Origin: Verrucomicrobiota bacterium
GTDB taxonomy: Bacteria; Verrucomicrobiota; Verrucomicrobiia; Limisphaerales; UBA9464
Assembly (NCBI GenBank): GCA_947471985.1
Contig: CANIZL010000011.1
Coordinates: forward strand, 1 to 64,000
Direction: 5' to 3'
DNA length: 64,000 nt
Below the pieces are notes generated by a model. It did not search any database. It was not told the origin of the DNA and saw only the letters and a program-made list of their open reading frames with translations. Made by a program: the position numbers and the translations under genes. Positions 51,090 to 60,200 of this stretch are shown here, piece by piece (the stretch's first letter is position 1; each line of letters begins with the position of its first letter).

Positions 51090-53210
51090 ATGAAAATACT
51101 TTCCCCCCAATCGCATGCCCCTGCCTGCATCCCGCCGGATACGGCCGGGTTCTGCCCGTCGACCCCCTCCCACGTTCTGGCTTCCGTCCGCCCCGCCTGG
51201 CCAGTCGGCAGAATCGGGATGGCAGTGCTGCTCGCCCTGGCTTTGCCGGTGAGCCTCGTAAACCGAGCCCAAGCCGGAACGGTGCTGAATGGCGCCGCTC
51301 CGCGCCCCTTTTACATTTACGCCCACAATCCCAACACCCTGGAAGAGGCGGAGCAGGCCCTGAAGGATGGTGCCAATGCGCTGGAGCCTGACATCATGGA
51401 CTTGCCGGACGGGGCCTACGATCTGGGTTCGAGCACCGCCGATCCCGCGGGATTGGTCATGTATCATGACAACGTCTACATCACGACCCGGATCCCGCTG
51501 ACGTTGAACCAATACCTCGAGGGGATTCACGGTCTGGCGGTAAAGTTTCCCCAACTCGCCATGGTGGCTTTTGATGTGAAAACGCCGGCGGCGACGGCGG
51601 CCCGCGGGGTGGAAATCCTCAATTCGATTCGCAACCACCTCAACTACGGCCCCGTGAATTTGAATGTCATCATCAGTGTGGCCAGTCGGGACGATGCCGG
51701 CATTTTCGACAACCTGCTGGCGCCGGGGACGCTGGGGCCGCGCGAAGCCGTGCAGATTGATCAGGAGGACGATGCCGCGGAGATCGTGCAGCATTTCTTC
51801 GACCTCGGGTTTTCGGGAAACATCGGTTACGGGGATGGTACCGCGACCCAGGGGCCCAACCTGCCGCGGGCCATGGACAAGGCCGCCTTCCTGCGCGCGA
51901 GTATCGGTTTTCCCCAGTCGGTGACTTATGTCTATACGCTCGCGAACGAATCCTCCGAGCACTCGTTCATCAATGGCGGGGCCGATGGAATTATTCCGGA
52001 GCTCGACAAGATTCCGGCTTTGGTGGCCGTGGTGAACCAGCATTCGGAAATTCGGATGGCGAATCGGGAGGACAATCCGTTTCAACCGCCGAACGAGGCG
52101 TACGGATTGGTCTTCGTCACGGGCAAGGCCGGCGATGCCGGGACGGATGCCGATCTCACCATCACGCTGCATGGCTGCAAAGGGAGTGCGACGATCACGG
52201 TGGATACGGGCAATATCAACGTCTTCTATCCCACGGGGCGGATGGAGGGGGATCAGTCGGACTGGGTGACAATCCCCAGCGCGGATCTGGGCTTGCTGAC
52301 CTCGGTAACCATCAAGAATGACGGCTCGGGCAATGCGGCGGGCTGGCTGTTGAAAAGCGTTCGCGTGAGCAGTGCGCGTTGGTTGGGGCCCGATTTTAAT
52401 CAGGCCCGGAATTACAGCGGCACCTTCTCGGGATATCTTGAAAGTGGCGATACAACCACGATCGCGCTGACCCCCAATTTCACGGAACCGGGCCCGACGA
52501 TTGTGTGCCCGGGTCCCATCTCGGTTACAAATGACCCCAATGGCTGCGGTGCGGTGGTGCACTTCGTTCCCGTAGTCAGTGATCCGTGCGGATCGGTGGT
52601 GGCGGTGTGTGAGCCGTCCTCCGGCAGCTTTTTTCCGGTGGGCCAAACGGTGGTGACCTGTCATGCCAGCAGCGATCTCGGATCCTCGGTGCCGTGCAGT
52701 TTTACGGTGACGGTGCTGGATACCGAGAGTCCCGTGATGGCCTGTCCCTCGCCCAAGGTGGTCGATGCCACCGGGCCGTCGGGTGTGACTGTGGCCTTTT
52801 CCCCGACGGCGGCGGACAACTGCGCGATCGCCAGCATCGTGTGTCTGCCGGTCTCGGGGAGTCTCTTTCCCGTTGGCGATTCGACTGTTCATTGCCTGGC
52901 CAAGGATCCGTCGGGCAATTCCGTCACCTGCAGCTTTACCATCCACGTGAAGGGTGCCGCGGAGCAGGCCGCCGATCTGGTGGCCCAGGTTAGCAATTTG
53001 AATGTCGGCAAGGGCCCGAAGAACGCCCTGCTGGTCAAGCTGAACGGCGCGTTGGGCAAGCTGCAGGCCGGTCAGTTGAAGCCTTCCTGTAATGAGTTTG
53101 GGGCGTTCATCAATCTGGTGCAGGCACAGCGCGGCAAGGCGCTGACCCTCGCGGAGGCCGACGCCCTGATCGCCAAGGCCAACCAGATCCGGGTCGTTGC
53201 GGGATGTTGA
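51090..53210 (+). CDS. Secreted sphingomyelinase D-like phospholipase with PLAT, HYR and C-terminal helical domains
   Basis: 706 aa. A hydrophobic export signal lies at 43-59 (MAVLLALALPVSL from 44). A second in-frame ATG (51219, residue 44) may be the true start. Residues 71-330 fit the sphingomyelinase D/phospholipase D-toxin TIM barrel: H79 (FYIYAHNPN), E99 and D101 (GANALEPDI), H126 (MYHDNVY), D162 and K164 (MVAFDVKTP), GFSGNIGYGDG, VTYVYTLAN, then ANREDNPF (324-331), a variant of the SMD-tail motif A-T-x-x-D-N-P-W. Residues 336-430 are a PLAT/LH2 domain (YGLVFVTGKAGDAGTDADL). Two HYR domains (470-542, 546-620) and a C-terminal helical domain (625-706) follow. It probably cleaves choline lipids outside the cell. 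Confidence 0.8.
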   Translation: MKILSPQSHAPACIPPDTAGFCPSTPSHVLASVRPAWPVGRIGMAVLLALALPVSLVNRAQAGTVLNGAAPRPFYIYAHNPNTLEEAEQALKDGANALEPDIMDLPDGAYDLGSSTADPAGLVMYHDNVYITTRIPLTLNQYLEGIHGLAVKFPQLAMVAFDVKTPAATAARGVEILNSIRNHLNYGPVNLNVIISVASRDDAGIFDNLLAPGTLGPREAVQIDQEDDAAEIVQHFFDLGFSGNIGYGDGTATQGPNLPRAMDKAAFLRASIGFPQSVTYVYTLANESSEHSFINGGADGIIPELDKIPALVAVVNQHSEIRMANREDNPFQPPNEAYGLVFVTGKAGDAGTDADLTITLHGCKGSATITVDTGNINVFYPTGRMEGDQSDWVTIPSADLGLLTSVTIKNDGSGNAAGWLLKSVRVSSARWLGPDFNQARNYSGTFSGYLESGDTTTIALTPNFTEPGPTIVCPGPISVTNDPNGCGAVVHFVPVVSDPCGSVVAVCEPSSGSFFPVGQTVVTCHASSDLGSSVPCSFTVTVLDTESPVMACPSPKVVDATGPSGVTVAFSPTAADNCAIASIVCLPVSGSLFPVGDSTVHCLAKDPSGNSVTCSFTIHVKGAAEQAADLVAQVSNLNVGKGPKNALLVKLNGALGKLQAGQLKPSCNEFGAFINLVQAQRGKALTLAEADALIAKANQIRVVAGC

Positions 53211-53249
53211 ACGGGTAGGAATCGGGAAGAAACCACACGTCCCGACCGC

Positions 53250-53287
53250 AAAACGATCATCTCCTTCCGGGGGGGATGATCGTTTTT
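53250..53287 (+). terminator. Intrinsic terminator after the SMaseD-like gene
   Basis: AAAACGATCATC at 53250-53261 pairs perfectly with GATGATCGTTTT at 53275-53286, 12 bp around a 13-base loop that can add a few C-G pairs. The T-run (TTTTT, 53283-53287) ends the structure. It begins 40 bases after the stop codon. The A-run on the left could also serve transcription from the right, but only the plus gene is close. Confidence 0.82.
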
Positions 53288-53457
53288 CCATTCCCCAAGG
53301 TTGCTCCCGGCCCGATCTCTGGGGGGGGCGGAGTCGTCCATGGCGGGCTAGTACTAAAAAATCTTCTAAGGAATCCCATGGCCCGGTGTCTCATTGGTAC
53401 GGCGTATGACGATGATGACAAAACCGGCGGGTCACTGAACTTGGAGACGACGTTCGC

Positions 53458-54030
53458 GTGACCCCGATTCCCCAGATGGCAACCGAGCCCGACGCAGCGG
53501 CCGCGGATATTCCGCGGGCCGAGTCGATCGAGGAGCTGTTCCATGCCCTGGAATCGCCCCTGCTGGCGTATGCGTTTCGTCTGACGACCGATACCGATAT
53601 GGCCGAAGACCTGGTTCAAGAAGCGTTCCTGCGATTGCACTCCCAGTTTGCGGAGGTGCGGCAGCCGCGGAGTTGGCTGTATCGGACGGTGCACAATCTG
53701 GCGCTGAACCACCGTCGCGATGAGGCCAAAGTGGTTCCCATGACGTCGCCGGTGGATCCCGAGGAGGGTACCCCTGTGGTCGTGGTCGATTCCCAGCCCT
53801 TGCCGGATGAGGCCTTGGCGCGCTGGGAGGGAATCGGTTTGGTGCGGCAGAATTTGCAGAAACTGGATGCCCGGGGACAGGAACTGATCCGTTTGAAATT
53901 CACCGAGGAACTTTCGTATCAACAGATCAGCGACCGCACCGGGCTCGGGGTGGGGCACGTCGGATATTTGTTGCATCACTCCTTAAAATCACTCGCTGCC
54001 GCCCTGGCGAAAGCGGGCCTGGTCCCATGA
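53458..54030 (+). CDS. ECF sigma factor translationally coupled to the VWA protein
   Basis: 190-aa sigma-70 factor. Region 2 is residues 28-92 (LLAYAFRLTTDTDMAEDLVQEAFLRL, VRQPRSWLYRTVHNLALNHRR) and region 4 is 130-180 (ARGQELIRLKFTEELSYQQISDRTGLGVGHVGYLLHHSLKSLAAAL). The start is a GTG (53458) with GGAG 12-15 bases before; an ATG at 53476 is possible. Its TGA overlaps the next gene's ATG (ATGA), implying coupled translation, as is usual for sigma and anti-sigma pairs. It should direct transcription of this cassette and perhaps other targets. Confidence 0.88.
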   Translation: MTPIPQMATEPDAAAADIPRAESIEELFHALESPLLAYAFRLTTDTDMAEDLVQEAFLRLHSQFAEVRQPRSWLYRTVHNLALNHRRDEAKVVPMTSPVDPEEGTPVVVVDSQPLPDEALARWEGIGLVRQNLQKLDARGQELIRLKFTEELSYQQISDRTGLGVGHVGYLLHHSLKSLAAALAKAGLVP

Positions 54031-57000
54031 ATCCCGAAACCCCGCAAACCATGTCGGACGAATTTGAATCGCGGATCACCGCGCTGTTGCTGGGCGAACT
54101 CCCGCCGGAGGAGGAGGCACGGGTTCGGGCGGCCGTGGACGCCAGTCCGGAGCTCTGGGCGCTGCAGGATCGATTGCAGCACACGATCGGGCGGGTGAGG
54201 GAGGCGGTCCCGGCGCCGGGGCGACAGCTGGAGCCCAAGCTCTCGGCGCACCGGCGGCTGGCGTTGCTGCAGAAATTTCAAAAGGCGGTCCCGGACGTCG
54301 CCGCGGCGCCGCGGCGTCGGACGCTGCCGTGGTATTTGCCAATGGCTCTGGCCGCGACCCTGATGGTGGCTTTGACCGTCGCCAGTCTGGATTCCGGGAG
54401 CCTCGGGAAGTCGAAGGGCATGGCGGGGCAGCGGGGCGACGGCGAGACGGCCAGTTTTCGTTATCGGATGGCGTCCTTGGCGGATTTCGTGCGGCCGACG
54501 GACGCCAGCAAGCTGCGATCCTTTGCTGCTCCCGCGCAGGAGGCGAAGGCGGCCCTCGCGGAAAGGGAATCCGTGGATAACCGGCTGGCTTTGGGCGTGA
54601 CCCTCCAGACCCCGGTCTCGCCGCCGCCGCCAGCGCCCGCCACCACGGTGATGCTGCGCGAGCCCAACGTGAATTCCACGTCGGAGATCAAGGTGGCGGA
54701 ACGTGTGGCGGAAAGTCCGATCTCCCTGCGGGATGAACCGGCGAGTGCGGCCGATCCCCTGCGCTCGCGGATCGATCCGTTCCTGGCGAAGCGATACGGG
54801 CTGGCGGCCAATCCCCCCCAAAAAACCAAGGCCGAATCCCGAGGCCTGGTCGCAGCCACCGGCGCGCTCTTGTCGGCGACACTGGGTTCAGGACCCGCCG
54901 GAGGTCCGACCGTGGTTGGCCGGGGCGGGGTCATTGACTCGGGGAGTGTTGTGGAACTTGGCCGCAAGCAGACGCAGAACCTCCCGGCCAAGGACGCTGA
55001 GGGTGTCCTGAGCTTTAGCGTGGCCGTGACCGGGGATGCGGCCGGAGCTGCGACCGCGGAGGCGAATCGCGCAGAAGATGGCCGCGCCGCGTTCGGCAAA
55101 CCCGTGGACGCCTTCTTCGATTCGGCAGCGGATGGACCGGCGACGTCTCCGGCGAACGATCAAATCAACCTGGCGTACGCCCCGTCGGGCGTGATCAACG
55201 GAGCACTGCCGAATTTAGAACAGACCGTACCGTCGTCCGGCGGTGTTGTTGGTGGCGCTGGGTTCGGCGGGGTGGCTTTGAAATCGATGAGCGCGGGCCG
55301 CCCGGCAGTGAGTCAGAATCGCGCGGCGGTCGAGCTGAATTCGCCCGCTTCGTCCACTCTCGCGCTCAGCGAGGTGGACGCCACGGCTGCGGTGCCGGAA
55401 TTGGCGCTGCGTCAGTCGATCGACAACGGTCGATCAGTCTCCGGGTTGGATGACCGCGCCGGTGGGGCGGGTTTCGGCGAGGACAAGTTGCGATCCCTCG
55501 ACCAGTCAGCGCGGTTTTCGCGGTCGGCCGGCGGAGTGGAGGGCGGAGTGGACGGCGGACTGGGGGGTGGTCGGGCCAAGATGGAATCGGCGGGAAAGCC
55601 AGTGCAACTGCTCGCCGAGAGCCGGGAACTGGATCGTAAGGCGAAAGTCGCGTCGGAGCCGTTGACGCGCCGGGCGTGGGCATCTGCCGGTGCGGCCACC
55701 AAACTCGATGCGGCATCCGCCTCGGCGGCACCGGTGCCGACGGGCCCCGGTGAGCCCCTGGCGCATTACGCGCAGGTGACCAATCGCGCCGCGGCCGCGG
55801 TACCCCAGCCCGAGATCGTCACCACCGAAAACAGCGTCTCCACGTTTTCCCTGAACGTCACGGATGTCTCCTTCAAGCTCGCCGCTGCGAGTCTCGAAAA
55901 GGGTGTATTGCCGGATCCCGCGTCGATCCGCAGCGAGGAATTCATCAATGCCTTCAAGTATCGCGATCCCGAAGCCGCGTCGGGCCTGCCGATCGCCTTC
56001 AACTGGGAGCGTGCACAATACCCGTTTGCCCACCACCGGGACGTCTATCGCTTCGCCGTCCGCACGGCCGCACAGGGGCGGGAAGCCGGGCGGCCCTTGA
56101 ACCTGGTTCTGCTGCTCGATAATTCTGGGTCCATGGAGCGGGCCGATCGCGTGGCCATCTTGCGCGAGGCGCTGCGGGTTTTGGCGGGACAATTGCAGGC
56201 CCAGGATCGTATCAGCGTGGTGACCTTCGCCCGCACGCCCCGTTTGTGGGTGGATGCGGTGAGCGGCGATCAGGCGGGCACGTTGGTGGAACGGATTGCC
56301 GAGCTGACTCCGGAAGGCGGCACGAATTTGGAGGAAGCGCTGAACCTCGCGTATGCCACCGCGGCGCGGCAGTATCTCGCGGCCGGCGTCAACCGGGTAG
56401 TCCTGCTGACGGATGGCGCCGCCAATCTCGGTGAGGTCAGCCCCGACGCGTTGCAAAAGAAGGTCGAGGGCTGGCGGCAACGGGGCGTGGCCCTGGACTG
56501 CTTTGGCATCGGCTGGGAGGGATTGAATGACGACCTGCTCGAGGTGCTCGCCCGGCATGGCGACGGACGCTACGGCTTCGTGAACACGCCGGAGGAGGCG
56601 TCGCAAAACTTCGCCGCCCAACTCGCCGGCGCCCTGCACGTCGCGGCGACGGATGTGAAAATGCAGGTGGAATTCAATCCGCAACGCGTCGCGGTGTGGC
56701 GGCAGGTCGGTTACGCCAAACACCAGCTCACGCAGGCGCAGTTCCGGGACAACACGGTCGATGCCGCCGAACTCGCCGCCGCGGAATCCGGCAACGCCCT
56801 GTATGTGGTCGAGGTGAATGCCGAGGGTTCCGGTCCGGTGGCCACCGTGCGGGCGCGGTTCCGTGATCCGCAGAGCGGTCTTTATCGGGAGCTGGAATGG
56901 CCGGTGCCCTACACCGGGCAGGCTTCACCGCTGGAGCGCGCCCCGGCGTCGTTGCGCCTCGCGGCCACGGCCTCCGCTTTTTCGGAATGGCTCGCCGGCA

Positions 57001-57137
57001 GTCCGTTCGCGGCCGAGGTGACGCCAGATCGATTGATGAATCTCCTGCCCGGAGTGGCGGGGGCCTTCGCGCCCGATCCCGCGCCGAGCCAACTCGAATG
57101 GATGATTCGTCAGGCCAAAGCCCAGTCCGGAAAATAA
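54027..57137 (+). CDS. Membrane-anchored VWA/YfbK-like protein with anti-sigma-like N terminus
   Basis: 1036 aa. Residues 10-50 resemble the cytoplasmic part of short anti-sigma factors (DEFESRITALLLGELPPEEEARV), without the H-x3-C-x2-C zinc site. One TM is at 102-121. A long Ala/Gly/Ser-rich low-complexity part follows (125-600), containing RIDPFLAKRYGL at 248-259. Residues 605-690 are the YfbK N-terminal domain (FSLNVTDVSFKLAAASLEKG). The VWA domain is at about 690-850, with MIDAS D698-x-S700-x-S702 (LLDNSGSM) and LLTDGAANLGEV. A C-terminal DUF3520-like part follows (850-1030). It lies downstream of the ECF gene with ATGA overlap and probably binds the sigma factor and an envelope partner. 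Confidence 0.86.
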   Translation: MNPETPQTMSDEFESRITALLLGELPPEEEARVRAAVDASPELWALQDRLQHTIGRVREAVPAPGRQLEPKLSAHRRLALLQKFQKAVPDVAAAPRRRTLPWYLPMALAATLMVALTVASLDSGSLGKSKGMAGQRGDGETASFRYRMASLADFVRPTDASKLRSFAAPAQEAKAALAERESVDNRLALGVTLQTPVSPPPPAPATTVMLREPNVNSTSEIKVAERVAESPISLRDEPASAADPLRSRIDPFLAKRYGLAANPPQKTKAESRGLVAATGALLSATLGSGPAGGPTVVGRGGVIDSGSVVELGRKQTQNLPAKDAEGVLSFSVAVTGDAAGAATAEANRAEDGRAAFGKPVDAFFDSAADGPATSPANDQINLAYAPSGVINGALPNLEQTVPSSGGVVGGAGFGGVALKSMSAGRPAVSQNRAAVELNSPASSTLALSEVDATAAVPELALRQSIDNGRSVSGLDDRAGGAGFGEDKLRSLDQSARFSRSAGGVEGGVDGGLGGGRAKMESAGKPVQLLAESRELDRKAKVASEPLTRRAWASAGAATKLDAASASAAPVPTGPGEPLAHYAQVTNRAAAAVPQPEIVTTENSVSTFSLNVTDVSFKLAAASLEKGVLPDPASIRSEEFINAFKYRDPEAASGLPIAFNWERAQYPFAHHRDVYRFAVRTAAQGREAGRPLNLVLLLDNSGSMERADRVAILREALRVLAGQLQAQDRISVVTFARTPRLWVDAVSGDQAGTLVERIAELTPEGGTNLEEALNLAYATAARQYLAAGVNRVVLLTDGAANLGEVSPDALQKKVEGWRQRGVALDCFGIGWEGLNDDLLEVLARHGDGRYGFVNTPEEASQNFAAQLAGALHVAATDVKMQVEFNPQRVAVWRQVGYAKHQLTQAQFRDNTVDAAELAAAESGNALYVVEVNAEGSGPVATVRARFRDPQSGLYRELEWPVPYTGQASPLERAPASLRLAATASAFSEWLAGSPFAAEVTPDRLMNLLPGVAGAFAPDPAPSQLEWMIRQAKAQSGK

Positions 57138-57142
57138 CCGTC

Positions 57143-57170
57143 CCCGAGGCCGGATCACACCGGCTTCGGG
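57143..57170 (+). other. Hairpin between VWA and giant-protein genes
   Basis: CCCGAGGCCGG at 57143-57153 and CCGGCTTCGGG at 57160-57170 around ATCACA; 11-bp stem with one G-U wobble. The T-run (TTTT) is only 12 bases further on (57182-57185) and is offset, so this is a weak terminator or an mRNA-stabilising element that lowers expression of the giant gene relative to sigma/VWA. The next gene starts 35 bases after the stem. Confidence 0.45.
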
Positions 57171-57204
57171 AGAGTCTCAATTTTACGTCCGCTCAAATCC
57201 ACGC

Positions 57205-60200
57205 ATGAAAACTATCTGCTGTCGCCCGACGGGAACTGTGTTCGCCCGAGGGATCGCCCTTTTGCTGGGCTGTTTCGTGGCCCTGAATCTCTGGAGCGCC
57301 GAAGCCCCCGTCTCGGCGGAACTCAAGAAGGCCTCGATCGAAGCCCGCGGGGATGCGGACCAGGCGCACTTCGCCATTCAGGCGGAGTTCACCGGTGCGG
57401 GGGAAGGCCGCACCAAGGCGATTTATGGCGCCACGTTTCAGCACGTGCTGCAGGTGGCCACGGCGGTCGTGAAACACCGCGTGACGATTCGTGCCGAGGC
57501 CCTGCAGGGCGGCTTGAGCGAAGTCGTGGTGGCGCTGGCCGGTGATGGCGACGTGAAGCAGGTGACCGGCGCGGAACTGGAGGATTGGAGTGTGCGACAA
57601 GGCGGGGCGGCGGGGCGAACGCTGGTGTTGCGCGTCAAAAAGACGGAGGCGCCCGTGAAGACGCTGACCGTGGAACTCACCGCGGAGACGCCGCGGCCGG
57701 ATCCAAACGCGACGCTTTCCGCACTGACGTTCTCGCTGGCCGCGCCGGCGCTGGCCAATGGCTTTGTAGTCCTCGAACCCGAGTCCGGGCTGGAAGTTCA
57801 ACTGCGCAATCCGGCGGGCCTCGTGCCCGTGGACGCAGCGTTCCTGCCCGAGGCCCTGCGCGGACGGACGGGCGGGACGACGAATGCGCCGTCGGTCCGT
57901 CTGGCCTATCGCTTCCTGGGCACGGCGTATTCGTTGCCGCTGAGCGTGACCACCGCCGATCCGGAGGCCCGTCGGGTCGTCCTGCGGGATTTTCGACTGA
58001 CCGGCCAGTTGGCCGAGGACACCGCGGCGTTCACGCTGACGGCCATCGCCCGCGTGAAACACCCGCAGGGCGCGTCGGTGGAATTGCTGTCCGGGCGCGT
58101 GGCGTTGACGGAGGTGTCGCCGTCGGCCGATTGGCGGTTGAAATTTGAGCGGGGTCGTTACCGCGCGGTGTTTGATCGGGCGGGCGATTTCCCCGTGCAG
58201 ATCCGCTTCCATGCCGGTGTGCAGCGGACCAATGGCTGGAGCCAGGTCGACTTCACGGTGGCATCGAGCACGCTGCAGCCGGTGATTCTGCAGGGACTGA
58301 AGACCGAGACGCAGTTCCGTTTCGTGGGAGCGGCGCGGCCGGAGCGTGTGGGGGAGGATTTTCGCAGCTTCCTGCCGGCGGACGGACGCTTGAATCTCGG
58401 CTGGCAGGAAAGCCGGCCCGCGGCGGAAGGCGCGCTGTTTTTCGCGGTGGAGGAACTTTCGCAGATCACGGTCAGTCCGGGCGTGATGCGGCAGACGGCG
58501 TTGCTGGATTTCAAGGTCATGCAAGGGGAGTTGAATCGCCTCTCCCTGCGGCTGGCGGGTGAGGGTGAAGTGATCCGGGTGCAGGGACCGCAGGTCTTGT
58601 CGTGGACGGTGGCGCCGATTCCCAATAGCGCGGAACGGCAGCTGACCGTGCAGCTCAATCAGGCGCAAAAGGATCAGTTCCCGGTGCAGATTCAGACGCA
58701 GACGCCGCTCGGGACTTTTCCCCTGGCGACGAACGTGGTGCTGATCCGACCGGAAGGAGCGACGCGTTTCGGTGGGTACTATCGGATCGTCAACGACGGT
58801 GCGGTGCGCTTGGAAGTGCTCGAGGCCAACGGACTTTCCCAGATTTCGCCGGAGCAATTTCCGGCGAAGGAATCGGCGCTCGCCCTGCCGGCGGTGGCGT
58901 CGTCGCAAGTGTTTGCCTACCGCTTTTCCGGCGAGGCCTTCGGACTGCGGATTCAGGCGGACAACATTCTGCCCGAGGTGCACGTGTCGGAGGTGCTGGC
59001 GTATCAGTTGGGCGAGACCGAGCTGGCCATCGACGCGGAGATCGAACTCGACGTGCGCGAGGCGCCCCTGCGGGAACTGCTCCTGCGCGTGCCGAAGGGT
59101 TATGCCGTGGCGCGGTTGAATGCGACCGGGCTGAGCGATTATTTCCTGACCGAACCCGCGGGCGAACCCGACGCCCAATTGCGGCTGGTTTACGGAGCCC
59201 CGATCGCCGGTCGACAGGTGCTGCAATTGCGCCTCGAACGCAACGGGGCGCTGGGCGCGGCCAGCTGGGTGTTGCCCCGGCCGGAGGTCGTCCGGGCCAA
59301 ATCGGTGCGCGGTCATCTCGCGATCCGTGCCGATGCGGGCTTTCGATTGACGCCGACGTTGACGCAGGGCTTGACCGAGATTGGCACGGCATTTTTTCCG
59401 AAGAAGATCGCGGGCCTGCAGTCGGCGTTCCGGCTGAGCGATGCGGCGTGGCAGGCGACGATTCAGGTGGAGCGGATGCCGCAATCGGTGCAGGCGGATT
59501 CCTTTCACCTGTTCTCGGTGGGCGAAGGCATTGCCTACGGGAGCACGCTGGTGAACTACCTGATTTCCGGCGCGCCGATGGCGAGCTTCCGCGTGGCCCT
59601 GACCAACGAATACTTCAACGTCGAATTCACCGGCAAGGATGTGCGAAATTGGCAGAAGGTGGAGGGAGGCTATGTGGTGCAATTGCACACGCCGGTGAGT
59701 GGCACGTACTCGCTCCTGGCCACGTACGAACGGCCGTTCAAGGCGCAGGGCGAGACGCTGCGCTTCAGCGGGGCGCAGCCGTTGGATGCGCAATCGGAGC
59801 AGGGCCACAGCATTGTCGTCAGCACGCATCAATTCCAGGTGGTCCCCGTGAATGTCTCCGCGGGACTGGTGCGGCTGGAACCGGGGGAAGTGCCGGCGGA
59901 ATACCGGCTGTTCTTCGATGCCCCGATTCTCGCGGCGTATCGTTTCACCGCCCGGCCGTACAATCTTCAATTGGAACTGAAACCCCTCGTGCAAGGCGAG
60001 ACGGTCAGTCAGGTGGTGGATCGCGCCGCGATGACGTCGCGCATTTCCAAAGAAGGCCAGGTGGTCACCGAAGCGCGGTATTTTGTGAAGAACCAGGGAC
60101 TGCCGAATCTGCGCCTGCGCCTCCCGATCGGCGCCCAATTGTGGTCGGTGACGGTGAACGGCAATCCGGTGGTGCCGGTGACCGCCGGTACGGCGCATCT

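Noticed and set aside
50814-53291. Upstream extension of the metallophosphoesterase frame
   Set aside because: It runs antisense through the SMaseD-like gene and adds low-quality sequence; the signal peptide at 50813 marks the start.
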